NCBI RefSeq assembly: GCF_007830175.1
Contig: NZ_VLKH01000009.1
Coordinates: 93,377-157,376 of the forward strand
Reading direction: 5' to 3'
Length of the DNA stretch: 64,000 bases
From: Sedimentibacter saalensis
GTDB taxonomy: Bacteria; Bacillota; Clostridia; Tissierellales; Sedimentibacteraceae
In this document: piece after piece, positions 1 to 9,206 of the stretch
How the letters are laid out: every line of letters starts with the position of its first letter
Position numbering within the stretch: position 1 is the first letter of the stretch
Position numbers and translations under genes: made by a program
Notes under the pieces: generated by a model
What the model was told of the DNA's origin: nothing
The model's input: only the letters and a program-made list of their open reading frames with translations
The model's database searches: none

Positions 1-262
1 GAAGATTTTCCTCAGTTACAACTGCCTTGAAGTGGCTTTTTTCAAAATAATACCAGAACAAGCCGCTTTTTATTATGGACTTGTAAAGAGGAAATGTTTC
101 AATTGTAATGTCAAGGGCGCTCTGAAGTGCATTTTTGTCAACATTTTCATACAGTTCGCATGCAAATCTGAACACCTTTGTATCGCTGTTTTTGCTGTTT
201 GGGGGAAATATTTTTGCAGCATTGTCCAGCTTGCTCCATTCTGATACTCTTTTATTCTTCAA
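1..262 (-). CDS. Alcohol acetyltransferase-like protein, N-terminal fragment (runs off the left edge)
   Basis: The reading frame starts at a TTG (260-262) with a strong GAGGTGA Shine-Dalgarno six bases upstream, and overlaps the end of the alpha/beta hydrolase gene by 11 bases, so the two are translationally coupled. About 87 residues are visible, beginning MKNKRVSEWSKLDNAAKIF. The W-x-x-L-D opening and the spacing of the following segment resemble the condensation/alcohol O-acetyltransferase-like proteins that often sit beside esterases in Clostridia. The catalytic HHxxxD region, if present, lies outside the window, so the function is inferred from the N-terminus and the neighbour only. Confidence 0.6.
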   Translation of the reverse strand, partial: MKNKRVSEWSKLDNAAKIFPPNSKNSDTKVFRFACELYENVDKNALQSALDITIETFPLYKSIIKSGLFWYYFEKSHFKAVVTEENL

Positions 263-1181
263 CGTTACTCACCTCATCTAAAAAGCGGTTTATTATTTCA
301 TAGCAAATCTTCACCTGCGGAAAGCTGGGAGGAAGAGCAAAAAATCCGTGGAGGGCATCCTTGATTCGGAATATTTCAACTTTATTTCCGGCAGCTCGAA
401 GTTTCCTTCCGTATTCCTCTCCTTCATCTCTGAGAGGGCAAAATTCAGCCGTTATTATAAGCGTTTCAGGCTGATCTGATAAATCATCTGCAAGTAGTGG
501 AGCAAAATAAGGATTTGAATAATCGCTGTCATTTGATTTATATAATTCCATGTAATCACATACTCTTTTGGATGTGAGAAGGTAATCAGTTCCATTTAAA
601 TGAACAGACTGAAATGGTGATGTTTCACTGTGATTGTTGTAAGTGGAAGGATATATCAATATCTGCTTTTTAATGCTGAATTCCTTCCTTTCCCTGGCCA
701 TGAGGGACAATGCAGCAGCTAAGTTGCCTCCTGCGCTGTCTCCTATTATGGTGATTTCTTTAAAATTGTTTTCTTCCTTAGTTATAAAGGCTTTCGCTGC
801 CTGATAACAGTCTTCCAGCCCTGCAGGAAACGGATGTTCAGGAGCAAGCCTGTAATCCACTGAAACGACGTTGTGATTTGTTATTCTTGCCATGTTGGCG
901 CACACTTTGCTGTAAGAATCTATGTTTCCTGTAACCCATCCTCCTCCATGGAAAAAAAGAAGCATGGGATAATCTCCTTCCTTTTCAGGAGAAAAAATTC
1001 TCACAGGTATGCTGTGATTTTCAGAATCAACCTCACAGTCCCATGTCTTGAAGAACGGCTTAAGGTAGTGCCTGTGAGTAATATTTACAAAATTCCTTTG
1101 AAGCTCATAATTTTTTTTAACATCTATGTCTTTGTAGGACAATGCCTTAAGGGCAGCTCTTACAACCTTATTTATTGCCAT
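252..1181 (-). CDS. Alpha/beta hydrolase (hormone-sensitive-lipase-type esterase, Aes-like)
   Basis: A 309-residue cytoplasmic esterase of the HSL family. The oxyanion-hole motif HGGG is at residues 78-81 and the nucleophile motif GDSAGG places the catalytic Ser at 149. The acid and base lie in the C-terminal LRDEGEEYG and ALHGF segments. There is no signal peptide. The ATG is preceded by TGAGGT at good spacing. It is the first gene of a pair with the downstream acetyltransferase-like gene, which hints at ester or acyl-group metabolism, but the substrate cannot be read from sequence. The length is normal for the family. Confidence 0.85.
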   Translation of the reverse strand: MAINKVVRAALKALSYKDIDVKKNYELQRNFVNITHRHYLKPFFKTWDCEVDSENHSIPVRIFSPEKEGDYPMLLFFHGGGWVTGNIDSYSKVCANMARITNHNVVSVDYRLAPEHPFPAGLEDCYQAAKAFITKEENNFKEITIIGDSAGGNLAAALSLMARERKEFSIKKQILIYPSTYNNHSETSPFQSVHLNGTDYLLTSKRVCDYMELYKSNDSDYSNPYFAPLLADDLSDQPETLIITAEFCPLRDEGEEYGRKLRAAGNKVEIFRIKDALHGFFALPPSFPQVKICYEIINRFLDEVSNVEE

Positions 1182-1365
1182 AATTACCTCATATTATTAT
1201 TTTACATCATTATATATATAAAAATAATAGGTGTCTACATTTCTTTTAAAATTTGATAAAGTAGTCTCATTGCTTACATGGAGAAAATCATTTCCTTTTT
1301 TGGTTGACTTTTGTTTATAATATATTAAAATAATAAGTGAACAAAATATAATTTAGGAGGAAACT

Positions 1366-1524
1366 ATGCAAAAATACGTATGCGACGCTTGTGGTTATGT
1401 TTATGATCCAGCCGAAGGAGATCCAGACAACGGAATCGCTCCTGGAACATCATTTGATGCTTTGCCGGATGATTGGGTTTGCCCATTGTGCGGTGTAGGC
1501 AAAGATATGTTTTCACCAGAATAA
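1366..1524 (+). CDS. Rubredoxin
   Basis: A 52-residue rubredoxin, too short for most ORF filters. The two iron-binding knuckles are CDACG (Cys6, Cys9) and CPLCG (Cys39, Cys42), with the family hallmarks YVYDPAEGD and DDWVCP between them. It starts at an ATG with GGAGG six bases upstream. It is a small one-electron carrier and the expected donor for flavodiiron proteins, two of which are encoded in this window (7.6 and 47.7 kb), though not next to it. It is monocistronic, closed by a hairpin shared with the convergent pirin gene. Confidence 0.97.
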   Translation: MQKYVCDACGYVYDPAEGDPDNGIAPGTSFDALPDDWVCPLCGVGKDMFSPE

Positions 1525-1537
1525 AATATTTGTTTAT

Positions 1538-1559
1538 AAAGATGGCGTAAGCCATCTTT
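1538..1559. terminator. Bidirectional terminator between rubredoxin and pirin genes
   Basis: Perfect 9-bp stem AAAGATGGC/GCCATCTTT with a GTAA loop, flanked by A/T runs, between two convergent genes. Confidence 0.85.
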
Positions 1560-1560
1560 A

Positions 1561-2397
1561 TTAATGTGTTATGAATGTTCCTTCTTCAAGCTCCTTGAAA
1601 GCTTGATTAAGCTGTTCTCTTGTGTTCATTACAATGGGTCCTCCCCATGCTACAGGTTCTTTTAGAGGCTTTGCTGCATGCAGGAAAAATCTTATTTCAC
1701 TGTCAGAAGCCTTTACTTTAAACTCATCACCTTCACCAAACAACAATGCTCTCCTGCTTTTAACAAGTTCTTCTGATGTGCCGAAAAAGCCTTCACCCTC
1801 GACTATATAAACAAACAAAGTATTATCACTGTCAATCTTCAAGTTCCATACAGCATTTGGTTTCAAAGAAACATCCAGATAAAGCATTTTTACATAATTG
1901 CCAAATACAGTGCTGGTATTTTCCTTATAATCACCTGAAATCACCCTTATTTCTGCATTGTTTTCATGAACAACCGGCACCATGTCATTTGTAATATCAC
2001 AGTAAGCAGGTTCCGTCATTTTATCCTTTGCAGGAAGATTAAGCCATAGCTGAGTGCCAAGCATTCTGTCTGATGCCTGTGGCATTTCCTGATGCATTAT
2101 TCCTCTTCCTGCAGTCATCCATTGACAACATCCGTCCTTTATGCTCCCTTTGTTCCCAAGGCTGTCACCATGTTCTATATCTCCATTTATAAGATATGTT
2201 ATAGTCTCAATTCCTCTGTGCGGATGCCACGGAAATCCTTTGATGTAATCCTCCGGATTTGTTGAATCAAACGCATCAAGCATCAAAAACGGATCAAAAT
2301 CCTCAACGTCCTTATGTCCTATTACCCTTACCAATCTTACTCCTGCACCATCGACAGCCCTGGCTCCTTCAACGGTCTTTTTAATCTCTCTTATCAT
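1561..2397 (-). CDS. Pirin family protein (cupin metalloprotein)
   Basis: 278 residues from the ATG that follows GGAGGCGAC; an upstream in-frame ATG lacks a ribosome binding site. The N-terminal cupin carries the pirin metal site: HPHRGIETITY supplies two His, followed by GDIEHGDS and the ITAGRGIMHQE-like segment (TAGRGIMHQEMP). Pirins bind Fe and some have quercetinase activity or act as redox-sensitive regulators; the role here is not known. The gene is monocistronic and ends on the hairpin shared with rubredoxin. Confidence 0.9.
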   Translation of the reverse strand: MIREIKKTVEGARAVDGAGVRLVRVIGHKDVEDFDPFLMLDAFDSTNPEDYIKGFPWHPHRGIETITYLINGDIEHGDSLGNKGSIKDGCCQWMTAGRGIMHQEMPQASDRMLGTQLWLNLPAKDKMTEPAYCDITNDMVPVVHENNAEIRVISGDYKENTSTVFGNYVKMLYLDVSLKPNAVWNLKIDSDNTLFVYIVEGEGFFGTSEELVKSRRALLFGEGDEFKVKASDSEIRFFLHAAKPLKEPVAWGGPIVMNTREQLNQAFKELEEGTFITH

Positions 2398-2456
2398 GTC
2401 GCCTCCAAATTTTTCATTTTTATAAATGATACCCAATTACTGTGCAGATAAACAAA

Positions 2457-2479
2457 AACAGCATGCTATGCATGCTGTT
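2457..2479 (-). terminator. Terminator of mnmA
   Basis: 10-bp stem AACAGCATGC/GCATGCTGTT with a 3-nt loop, followed on the minus strand by TTTTTG, directly after the mnmA stop. Confidence 0.85.
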
Positions 2480-2484
2480 GATTG

Positions 2485-3561
2485 TTAAATTATTGTTCCG
2501 CCGCCTATTACAATGTCTCCATCATAAAAAACAGCTGCCTGTCCGGGAGTTATTGCTCTTTGCTTATCTTTGAACTCCACAAGTATTTTATCATCATCAA
2601 CAGGATGAAGAGTAGCCTCAGTTTCCATTTGGCTGTACCTTGTCTTCACCATTGCCTTCATTGGTGCAGTGAGTTTTTCTACAGCAATCATGTTAATGTC
2701 TGAAGCCGTCAACCTGTTTGAATACAAGTCTTTTTCGTCTCCAATGGTAACAGTGTTCATATTCTTGTTTTTGCTTACTACATAAGCAGGTTTTCCGAAA
2801 GCAACCCCAAGACCCTTTCTTTGTCCAACGGTGTAATGGATGATGCCCTGATGCTGTCCAATAACCTTACCTTCCATGTCAACGAAGTTTCCACGTGGGG
2901 ATTCAACACCCATTATATTTTCAAGAAATCCGGCATAATCTCCGTCTTTAACAAAGCATATGTCCTGGCTGTCAGGCTTCCTTGCGTTTATGAGATCTCT
3001 TTCTTCTGCAATTTTTCGAACGTCTGTTTTGTACATTCCTCCAAGAGGCAGAAGCGTCCTGGACAAATCATGCTGAGAAAGAACGTAAAGGACGTAGCTT
3101 TGGTCCTTTGAAGCATCAACGGCTTTTTTAAGCAAATATCTTCCGCTTCCTTTGTCCAGTTCAATTTGTGCGTAATGACCAGTTGCTATATAATCTTTTT
3201 CCATTAAAATTGCTCTTTGGATAAGTTTTGAAAACTTTATATATCTATTGCAGTCTATGCACGGATTAGGCGTGTTTCCCATTTCATAGCTATGAGCAAA
3301 CTTATGCATAACTTCTTCCTTGAATTTTTCTCCGAAGTTGAAAACAAAATGCTCTATACCAATCTTGTAGCATACCCTTCTTGCATCCTCCACATCCTCT
3401 AAGGAGCAGCAAGTTCTTGTTCTGCATGAGGTTTCTACATCTTCATTTGAAAAGAGTTTTAACGTAGCACCGCATATGTCGTAACCCTGGTCCCTCAAAA
3501 GTACTGCGGCAACTGAGCTGTCAACCCCGCCGCTCATGGCAACCATTACTTTTTTATTCAT
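2485..3561 (-). CDS. mnmA: tRNA-uridine 2-sulfurtransferase MnmA
   Basis: A 358-residue enzyme that makes the 2-thio group of wobble uridine-34 in tRNA-Lys, -Glu and -Gln. The ATP-pyrophosphatase P-loop SGGVDSS is at residues 10-16. The TPNPCIDCNRYIKF segment carries the acceptor Cys, and the family block RKPDSQDICF, containing the second catalytic Cys, is present. The length is typical. No cysteine desulfurase is adjacent. It is separated from the upstream tatC by a clear terminator, so it has its own promoter in the short gap. Confidence 0.97.
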   Translation of the reverse strand: MNKKVMVAMSGGVDSSVAAVLLRDQGYDICGATLKLFSNEDVETSCRTRTCCSLEDVEDARRVCYKIGIEHFVFNFGEKFKEEVMHKFAHSYEMGNTPNPCIDCNRYIKFSKLIQRAILMEKDYIATGHYAQIELDKGSGRYLLKKAVDASKDQSYVLYVLSQHDLSRTLLPLGGMYKTDVRKIAEERDLINARKPDSQDICFVKDGDYAGFLENIMGVESPRGNFVDMEGKVIGQHQGIIHYTVGQRKGLGVAFGKPAYVVSKNKNMNTVTIGDEKDLYSNRLTASDINMIAVEKLTAPMKAMVKTRYSQMETEATLHPVDDDKILVEFKDKQRAITPGQAAVFYDGDIVIGGGTII

Positions 3562-3580
3562 TAATATCTCCTATTCTAAA

Positions 3581-3604
3581 AAACAGGACATTTCTGTCCT
3601 GTTT
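3581..3604 (-). terminator. Terminator downstream of tatC
   Basis: Perfect 10-bp stem AAACAGGACA/TGTCCTGTTT, 4-nt loop, with flanking A/T runs; lies between the tatC stop and the mnmA start. Confidence 0.8.
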
Positions 3605-3652
3605 AAAAGTTCTTTATTACATTATATAGCTGTATGTTTTTAATGTCAATTG

Positions 3653-4411
3653 TTAATCTTCCTCTTTGTCTTCTGCCTTCTTCTTATTTGTCTTTTCTAT
3701 CAATGTGGAGAGAATTATTCCAACTTCAAACAAAAGAAGCATTGGAGCTGCCAACAGCGTCTGTGTTATTACATCAGGCGGCGTTAATATTGCAGCTACT
3801 ACAAATATGGCAAGAATGAAGTATTTTCTGTTAGCCTTAAGGAACTCAACTTTAACTATTCTGAATTTTGTCAAAATTACCATTATTATTGGAAGCTCAA
3901 ATATCAGTCCAAAGGACAACAATGTTCTTATAACGAAACTCAGATAATTTTCAAAGCTTATCATTTCCTGTATCTCATCAATCTGGAATCCCATGAAGAA
4001 TCTGAGCATTATAGGCATAACTACCATGTAGGAAAAAACAATTCCGACTATAAAAAATATTCCGCCTACAAACAACGAAACGGCAATAGTTCTTTTTTCG
4101 TTCTTCTTAAGCCCCGGGCTTATAAACATCCATAACTGAAGAATCAAAAATGGTGCAGCTATGACAAATCCGCCTATTACAGCTATTTTCACATAGGACA
4201 TCAGAAGCTCTGCAGGTGCTATAAAGACAAATTGGATTTCTGGAACTATTCCTATTATATCCTTGACTACAAACTCAGAAAAATTATAGCATCCCAAAAT
4301 AGCAACCAATAGCACTATGCTTGAATAAACAAGCCTTTTTCTCAGTTCAGTCAGATGTTCGACCAGTGTTAAATTTTTTACATCTTCTACTTTTTCTTTT
4401 CTTCTTATCAT
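3653..4411 (-). CDS. tatC: Sec-independent translocase subunit TatC
   Basis: 252 residues with six predicted membrane spans. The conserved cytoplasmic N-terminal block LVEHLTELRKRL and the loop motif FISPGL before the third helix identify TatC, the receptor for twin-arginine signal peptides. The N-terminal tail and C-terminus (EKTNKKKAEDKEED) are highly charged. No tatA lies beside it; a single-helix TatA gene is at 25.8 kb next to a Tat-signal selenoprotein, so the pathway is split over two loci. The ATG follows GAAGGT. Confidence 0.95.
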   Translation of the reverse strand: MIRRKEKVEDVKNLTLVEHLTELRKRLVYSSIVLLVAILGCYNFSEFVVKDIIGIVPEIQFVFIAPAELLMSYVKIAVIGGFVIAAPFLILQLWMFISPGLKKNEKRTIAVSLFVGGIFFIVGIVFSYMVVMPIMLRFFMGFQIDEIQEMISFENYLSFVIRTLLSFGLIFELPIIMVILTKFRIVKVEFLKANRKYFILAIFVVAAILTPPDVITQTLLAAPMLLLFEVGIILSTLIEKTNKKKAEDKEED

Positions 4412-4498
4412 AATTTACCTTCAAGTTAAGCTTGTATTTGCATAAAATATATTTTACCTTTATAGTCTATGTTTGTCAACAAAATATCATTTTAATTA

Positions 4499-5413
4499 TT
4501 AGTATAATTCTTCCAGCGACTTAATTATGCAGTACAAAACATGATTGACCGGTGTTGGAATGTTAAGTTTTTTCCCAAGTTCAATAACTGTGCCTGCGAA
4601 ATAATCAACTTCAGTCTTGCGTCTTGCTTCCACATCCTGTAGCATGGATGTCCTTCCTGAAGGAGAAAAATTATTCATTAATGTTACAAAGTCTTCTATG
4701 TCTTCTTCCCGAAGGTCAATATTTGAAGCTTTGGCTATTAATAGAACCTCCGTCATGGCTTCCCGGAAAAGAGTAAGGTTTGTACCTATTTTTGTCACTT
4801 TGCCGTAAGGGGCTTTCGTAACAGCCGTTACCTGGTTTACTCCGACATTCAGCATGAACTTTTTCCATATCATTCTGATCATGTCCGGAAATACAATGTT
4901 TTTAATTCCGGAATCGTTGAAGCATTCCTGCACTGCCTTCACTTCAGGAGACAATACTGTATTGTCGGCCTCACCGAAATGAATTTCACCGTCTTCTGTG
5001 TTTACAACTCCATTTTCAACTCTTTGGGCATCAATTTTCATGGACAGTCCATAGAGAACCTTGTTGTTTGGATATGCTGAATGAATTCTGGTTCTTGCAG
5101 TCACGCCGTTTAAAAATGTAATTAAAATAGTGTTGTCATCAATAAAACTTCTAACATCTTCTATGGCTTCCTCAAGCTGATAATTTTTTACGCAGAATAT
5201 TAAAAGATCAAATTTTACATCAAGATCTCCCTTTGACAGCACATTTGTGTGAAATGTTTTTCCGTTTAAGGTGAACCCTTGTTTAAGCAGTCTTTCTTTT
5301 CGTGAAGCATCAGATATAACGGCAAAATTATTGCCGAAGTGATTGTTAAGTATATTGCCGTATACAGTTCCTACGGCTCCCATTCCTATTAAAGCAACAT
5401 TTTCAATCTTCAT
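4499..5413 (-). CDS. panE: 2-dehydropantoate 2-reductase (ApbA/PanE family)
   Basis: 304 residues with an N-terminal NADPH-binding Rossmann motif GMGAVGTVYG and a C-terminal helical domain containing the family Lys-rich signature (WKKFMLNVGVNQ) and the RKTEVDYFAGTVIELG block with its conserved Glu. The family reduces ketopantoate to pantoate for CoA synthesis, but many clostridial paralogues act on other 2-oxo acids. No pan genes are adjacent, so the substrate is uncertain. Monocistronic. Confidence 0.8.
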   Translation of the reverse strand: MKIENVALIGMGAVGTVYGNILNNHFGNNFAVISDASRKERLLKQGFTLNGKTFHTNVLSKGDLDVKFDLLIFCVKNYQLEEAIEDVRSFIDDNTILITFLNGVTARTRIHSAYPNNKVLYGLSMKIDAQRVENGVVNTEDGEIHFGEADNTVLSPEVKAVQECFNDSGIKNIVFPDMIRMIWKKFMLNVGVNQVTAVTKAPYGKVTKIGTNLTLFREAMTEVLLIAKASNIDLREEDIEDFVTLMNNFSPSGRTSMLQDVEARRKTEVDYFAGTVIELGKKLNIPTPVNHVLYCIIKSLEELY

Positions 5414-5517
5414 ATTAAACTCCCTTTGCTGATATTTAATATATTATAATCAAATTAGCAACATATGGCAATCGTTTTAAGGTTAATTAAAAATTTAACT
5501 TTCTCTATAAATATTAA

Positions 5518-5552
5518 AGCAGCGAATCTTTCAATAATGAAAGTTCGCTGCT
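5518..5552 (-). terminator. Terminator of speDE operon
   Basis: Long stem AGCAGCGAA/TTCGCTGCT extended by TTTC/GAAA around a short loop, immediately after the speE stop on the minus strand. Confidence 0.8.
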
Positions 5553-5558
5553 AGATAG

Positions 5559-6410
5559 CTATATATTTTGTTCAAGCATTTCAAGCACGTAGTTTGGAAG
5601 TGCAAATGCTCCTTTGTGAAGAGCACTGTTGTAGTACTTTGTTTTTATAAGGAGCTTGTTCCATGCTTCTTCATCCATATGGTTTATGGGGTCGTACTTC
5701 TTTGAAGCAAACCCAAACAGCCAGTGACCTGAGCCATAAGTAGGAATATGTGCCTGGTATACTTTAGCCACAGGGAACACCTTCTTGATTTTTTCGTGAG
5801 CACGCTGCATTGCCGCTGCTTCCCTTGCATAGTATGGGCTTTCATGCTGATTCACAAGAATTCCATCTTCTTTCAGAGCCTTGAAACAATTTTCGTAAAA
5901 ATCAACCGTAAAAAGTTCCATTCCCGGGCCAACAGGATCTGTTGAATCTACTATTATCAGGTCATATTCATTTTCTTTGGTCTTTACAAACTTCAAACCA
6001 TCCTCGAAATATAAATTGACTTTTTCATGGCTCAATTTACATGCTGTTTGTGGAATATGGTCCACACACACATCAACAACCATTTTGTCGATTTCAACCA
6101 TGTCTATTCTTTCAACCGTATTGTAGCGTGTGAGTTCCCTTACTGTTCCTCCGTCTCCTGCTCCGATTACAAGAATTTTTTTAATGTTTGGATTAACGGA
6201 CATGGGTACATGTGTTATCATTTCATGATATACGAACTCATCCTTTTCAGTGAGCATAATATATCCGTCTATAACCAGCACTTTCCCAAACTCCGGAGTT
6301 TGGAAAACATCAATTTTTTGAAAATCGCTCTGCACGCTTTCAATCTGTTCGTCCACCCTGATGGTGAATCTTACATCTTTAGTGTGCTCTTCTGTAAACC
6401 ATAATTCCAT
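5559..6410 (-). CDS. speE: Spermidine synthase (polyamine aminopropyltransferase)
   Basis: 283 residues. The SAM-fold nucleotide-binding motif GAGDGG is followed by the conserved TRY and the acidic VEID; DSTDPVGPGMELF contains the putrescine-site Asp. It transfers the aminopropyl group of decarboxylated SAM to putrescine. Its start codon abuts the stop of speD, so the two enzymes of spermidine synthesis are co-translated. No putrescine-forming gene is adjacent, suggesting putrescine is made elsewhere or imported. Confidence 0.96.
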   Translation of the reverse strand: MELWFTEEHTKDVRFTIRVDEQIESVQSDFQKIDVFQTPEFGKVLVIDGYIMLTEKDEFVYHEMITHVPMSVNPNIKKILVIGAGDGGTVRELTRYNTVERIDMVEIDKMVVDVCVDHIPQTACKLSHEKVNLYFEDGLKFVKTKENEYDLIIVDSTDPVGPGMELFTVDFYENCFKALKEDGILVNQHESPYYAREAAAMQRAHEKIKKVFPVAKVYQAHIPTYGSGHWLFGFASKKYDPINHMDEEAWNKLLIKTKYYNSALHKGAFALPNYVLEMLEQNI

Positions 6411-7247
6411 TTATTTATCCTCCTGAAAAATATTCATTCCGCTGAAAATTTCAATCATTTCTTTCCTCAAGCTGTCTGAAATTTCAAGCCTTTTCTTAGG
6501 AGCAAGCTCATTGACATCCTTGTTAAAAAGATAGTTCTGCAAATCAATGTCCTTTATGAGCATCTTTGTATGAAATGTATTTGACTGAAACACATTTATA
6601 TCTATGGCGTCATACTTTTTCAAAGTTTCCTTGTCAATATAATCCTGAATAGATTTTATATCGTGGTCTATGAAAAACTTTTTGCCTGAAACATCTCTTG
6701 TAAAACCTCTGACACGGTAATCTATTGTGATTATATCAGAATCAAAACTGTCAATAAGATAATCCAATGCATTAAGAGGTGAAATCTGCCCGCACGTAGA
6801 AACATCTATGTCAACTCGGAATGTTGATATGGCATTTTCAGGATGATGCTCCGGGTAAGAATGAACGGTTACATGACTTTTGTCCAAATGGGCATGTATT
6901 GTTTCATGCTCCAATTTCTTCTTTTCTCCGATGATACCTTGATTACATGATTCATCTATTTCTTCCGGGGTCAATGCTCCTTCCGCAATCAGAATATTAA
7001 CCGAAGCGCCTTGAGGATCATAGTCCTGCTTGGAAATATTCAGAATGTGTGCTCCTATAACATCCGTTACATTGCACAATATTTTCGTAAGCCTTTCAGA
7101 ATTATATTGCTCATCAATATATTCTATATACTCCTTTTGTTCTCTCTCGCTTTTGGCATAGCAAACATCGTAAATGTTAAAGCTAAGAGATTTAGTAAGA
7201 TTATTAAAGCCATACAATGCCAGCTTTTTTTCCAACCCTAACACCAC
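6411..7247 (-). CDS. speD: S-adenosylmethionine decarboxylase proenzyme (E. coli SpeD class)
   Basis: 278 residues, matching the longer Gram-negative-type SpeD rather than the short Bacillus SpeH class: [10 protein letters not shown] near the start, [16 protein letters not shown], and the self-cleavage segment [13 protein letters not shown], where Lys123-Ser124 cleavage would generate the pyruvoyl cofactor. It supplies the aminopropyl donor for speE. The annotated GTG start has AAAGGT just upstream; a TTG four codons later would give an N-terminus closer to the E. coli enzyme and cannot be excluded. Confidence 0.95.
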   Translation of the reverse strand: MVLGLEKKLALYGFNNLTKSLSFNIYDVCYAKSEREQKEYIEYIDEQYNSERLTKILCNVTDVIGAHILNISKQDYDPQGASVNILIAEGALTPEEIDESCNQGIIGEKKKLEHETIHAHLDKSHVTVHSYPEHHPENAISTFRVDIDVSTCGQISPLNALDYLIDSFDSDIITIDYRVRGFTRDVSGKKFFIDHDIKSIQDYIDKETLKKYDAIDINVFQSNTFHTKMLIKDIDLQNYLFNKDVNELAPKKRLEISDSLRKEMIEIFSGMNIFQEDK

Positions 7248-7402
7248 TACCTTTCTTTTTTCAATTTACCTAAAATATTCCAAAGAATAATATTCTTTAG
7301 AATTAATTATTACATTATAAACTATTGTTTTTAGTATAGCAATATTTTTGTTTATGCTAATTTAATCTGACTTACATTTTATAGTGGATATCCTTTATTT
7401 GC

Positions 7403-7424
7403 AAAAAAAACGTCCGAAAGGACG
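7403..7424 (-). terminator. Distal terminator of flavodiiron gene, displaced by a repeat element
   Basis: Stem CGTCC-GAAA-GGACG (7411-7424) followed on the minus strand by eight T. A near-copy without a U-tract lies at 7558-7574 right at the flavodiiron stop; the repeat element separates the two. Confidence 0.75.
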
Positions 7425-7559
7425 TCAGCTTGATGACAAATTATATATAGAACGTTGTCATTCTGAGAGCGCAGCTCGAAGAATCTCATGTTTTCAATAA
7501 AGATGAGATCCTTCACTATCGTTCAGGATGACAGCGTCAGGGTTTGTCAATAGTCTGAC
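7424..7559. repeat. Hairpin repeat element, copy 1 (CATTCTGAG core)
   Basis: Bounded by GTCAGnTTnATGACAAA and its inverse TTTGTCAATAGTCTGAC. The core at 7456-7533 begins TGTCATTCTGAG and ends CAGGATGACA, folding into a long imperfect hairpin through GAAGAATCTCAT / ATGAGATCCTTC. Terminator hairpins flank it on both sides. The 325-bp gap between speD and the flavodiiron gene contains this element and otherwise AT-rich sequence. Confidence 0.85.
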
Positions 7560-7572
7560 GTCCGAAAAGACG

Positions 7573-8748
7573 TTATATTAGGTTTTTCCCAAATTCCCTG
7601 CATCTTTCAAGTGAATCAGAATCCGGGTTCCAAAGTTCTTTTATTCCTTCAGAAACCACTTCAAATTTTGCTTCCTTAAGTTCATCATAGATGATTTTCA
7701 CTGATTCGCCGCTCCAGCCGTAGGAACCGAACGCTGCAGCCTTCTTTCCCGTAAACTTGAGGCCTTTAATCATCTCAAGAATACCTGCCGTTGCAGATAA
7801 AATACCATTATTTATTGTAGAGGAACCCACCAGAATCATTTTCGATTTGAAAATTTCCGTAACTATGTCATTTTTATCCCTCTTTGCACAGTTATACAAT
7901 TTCACATTCACAGACGGATCCTTTGCTCTTATTCCTTCAGCAATTGCTTCTGCCATTCTGCGGGTTGCGTTCCACATGGTATCATAAATTATTGTAACTT
8001 GATTTTCCTGGTATGAATCAGCCCACTCCAGGTACTTTTCAGCAATCTGCAGAGGATTATCTCTCCATATTATCCCGTGGCTGGGGCAAATCATGTTCAC
8101 AGGGATTTTCATATTAAGCACTTCATTGATTTTAGCAGTTACAAACTTAGAAAAAGGTGTCAGGATATTTGCATAGTATTTTATGGCTTCATCATAAAGT
8201 TCATCCTGATCAACAAGATTGTTGTACATGAGCTCAGAAGCATAGTGCTGACCGAATGCATCGTTGCTGAACAAAATGTTTTCACCAGACATGTACGTCA
8301 TCATTGAATCAGGCCAGTGAAGCATTCTTGCCTCCACAAACACAAGCTTGTTTTTTCCTATGTCCAGAGTGTCCCCGGTTTTAACTTCAACAAAATTAAA
8401 ATCCTTGTGGTGGAGTCCCTTGATTATTTTTGCTCCGTTTTTTGTGCAGTATACAGGAGTGTTGGGTATTTCCTTCATGAGTTCAAGAAGAGCACCTGCA
8501 TGGTCAACTTCTGAATGATTCATTATTATGTAATCAATTTTGTCCAGCTCAATTTCCTTTTTTAGGTTATTAACAAACTCTTTTGCATATGGTTCCCATA
8601 CTGTATCTATGAGCACTGTTTTTTCGTCTCTTATTAAATATGAATTGTATGATGAGCCTTTGTGTGTTGAATATTCATCGCCATGAAAGCGATTAAGTTC
8701 CCAGTCTATTTTTCCGACCCAGTCTACTTTATCAGTTATTTTAAACAT
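7573..8748 (-). CDS. fprA: Flavodiiron protein (FprA-type O2/NO reductase), copy 1
   Basis: 391 residues. The N-terminal metallo-beta-lactamase domain has the diiron motif H78-x-E80-x-D82-H83 and the downstream HWPDS and SNDAFG segments with further ligands. A flavodoxin domain starts near residue 255 (TIIYDTMWNATRRMAEAI). It reduces O2 to water or NO to N2O with electrons from rubredoxin. There is no C-terminal rubredoxin domain, so it depends on a separate donor such as the rubredoxin at 1.4 kb. It is last in a run of stress genes (hcp, hemerythrin, cupin) on the same strand. Confidence 0.95.
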   Translation of the reverse strand: MFKITDKVDWVGKIDWELNRFHGDEYSTHKGSSYNSYLIRDEKTVLIDTVWEPYAKEFVNNLKKEIELDKIDYIIMNHSEVDHAGALLELMKEIPNTPVYCTKNGAKIIKGLHHKDFNFVEVKTGDTLDIGKNKLVFVEARMLHWPDSMMTYMSGENILFSNDAFGQHYASELMYNNLVDQDELYDEAIKYYANILTPFSKFVTAKINEVLNMKIPVNMICPSHGIIWRDNPLQIAEKYLEWADSYQENQVTIIYDTMWNATRRMAEAIAEGIRAKDPSVNVKLYNCAKRDKNDIVTEIFKSKMILVGSSTINNGILSATAGILEMIKGLKFTGKKAAAFGSYGWSGESVKIIYDELKEAKFEVVSEGIKELWNPDSDSLERCREFGKNLI

Positions 8749-8769
8749 ATTTCCTCCTTATAATTTCAA

Positions 8770-8800
8770 GGAAGAACCTCCTGTAAAAGGAGATTCTTCC
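8770..8800 (-). terminator. Hairpin between cupin and flavodiiron genes (partial terminator or processing site)
   Basis: Stem GGAAGAA..TCCT/AGGA..TTCTTCC around GTAAA. There is no U-tract after it, so it more likely attenuates or stabilises the message than stops it. Confidence 0.5.
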
Positions 8801-8808
8801 CATAATTT

Positions 8809-9153
8809 TTATCCTATTTCCTGAGCAAATTTTGTGTTGTTTGGTTTAGGAGTTAATGTGACAAAAATGGATAGGTCTTCTTCAACACTTGGTATTCCAA
8901 AGGATTCCTTTCCCTTGGCAAGAACTGCCGAGCCTTTTTGGATCTTCTGAACTTCCTCTCCAACCTGCACTTCACCTTTTCCTTGAATAACTATGAATAT
9001 CAAATCTGAATTTTCATGCTGGTGGTTTGGAAGTGACTGTCCTGGCTTAAAGTTAAGAACAAAGCTCAATACATTTTCATCTTCAAATACTATTTTTTTA
9101 GTAAACTGATTGTCGTTAAAAACAATGCTGCTTTCCGTATTTCTATAATTCAT
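8809..9153 (-). CDS. Small cupin-domain protein
   Basis: 114 residues from the ATG preceded by GGAGGAAAAC. It is a single cupin barrel: the first motif is G-x5-HxH-x4-D (PGQSLPNHQHENSDLIFIV) and the second is PKGS/GKESFGIPS. The usual Glu of motif 1 is replaced by Asp and motif 2 lacks its canonical His, so metal binding may be altered. The position between a hemerythrin and a flavodiiron protein suggests an O2/NO-linked role, but no substrate can be named. Confidence 0.8.
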   Translation of the reverse strand: MNYRNTESSIVFNDNQFTKKIVFEDENVLSFVLNFKPGQSLPNHQHENSDLIFIVIQGKGEVQVGEEVQKIQKGSAVLAKGKESFGIPSVEEDLSIFVTLTPKPNNTKFAQEIG

Positions 9154-9206
9154 GTTTTCCTCCAGATATTTTTTCTTATTATCTGCAATAAACATGAAAT
9201 TATTTT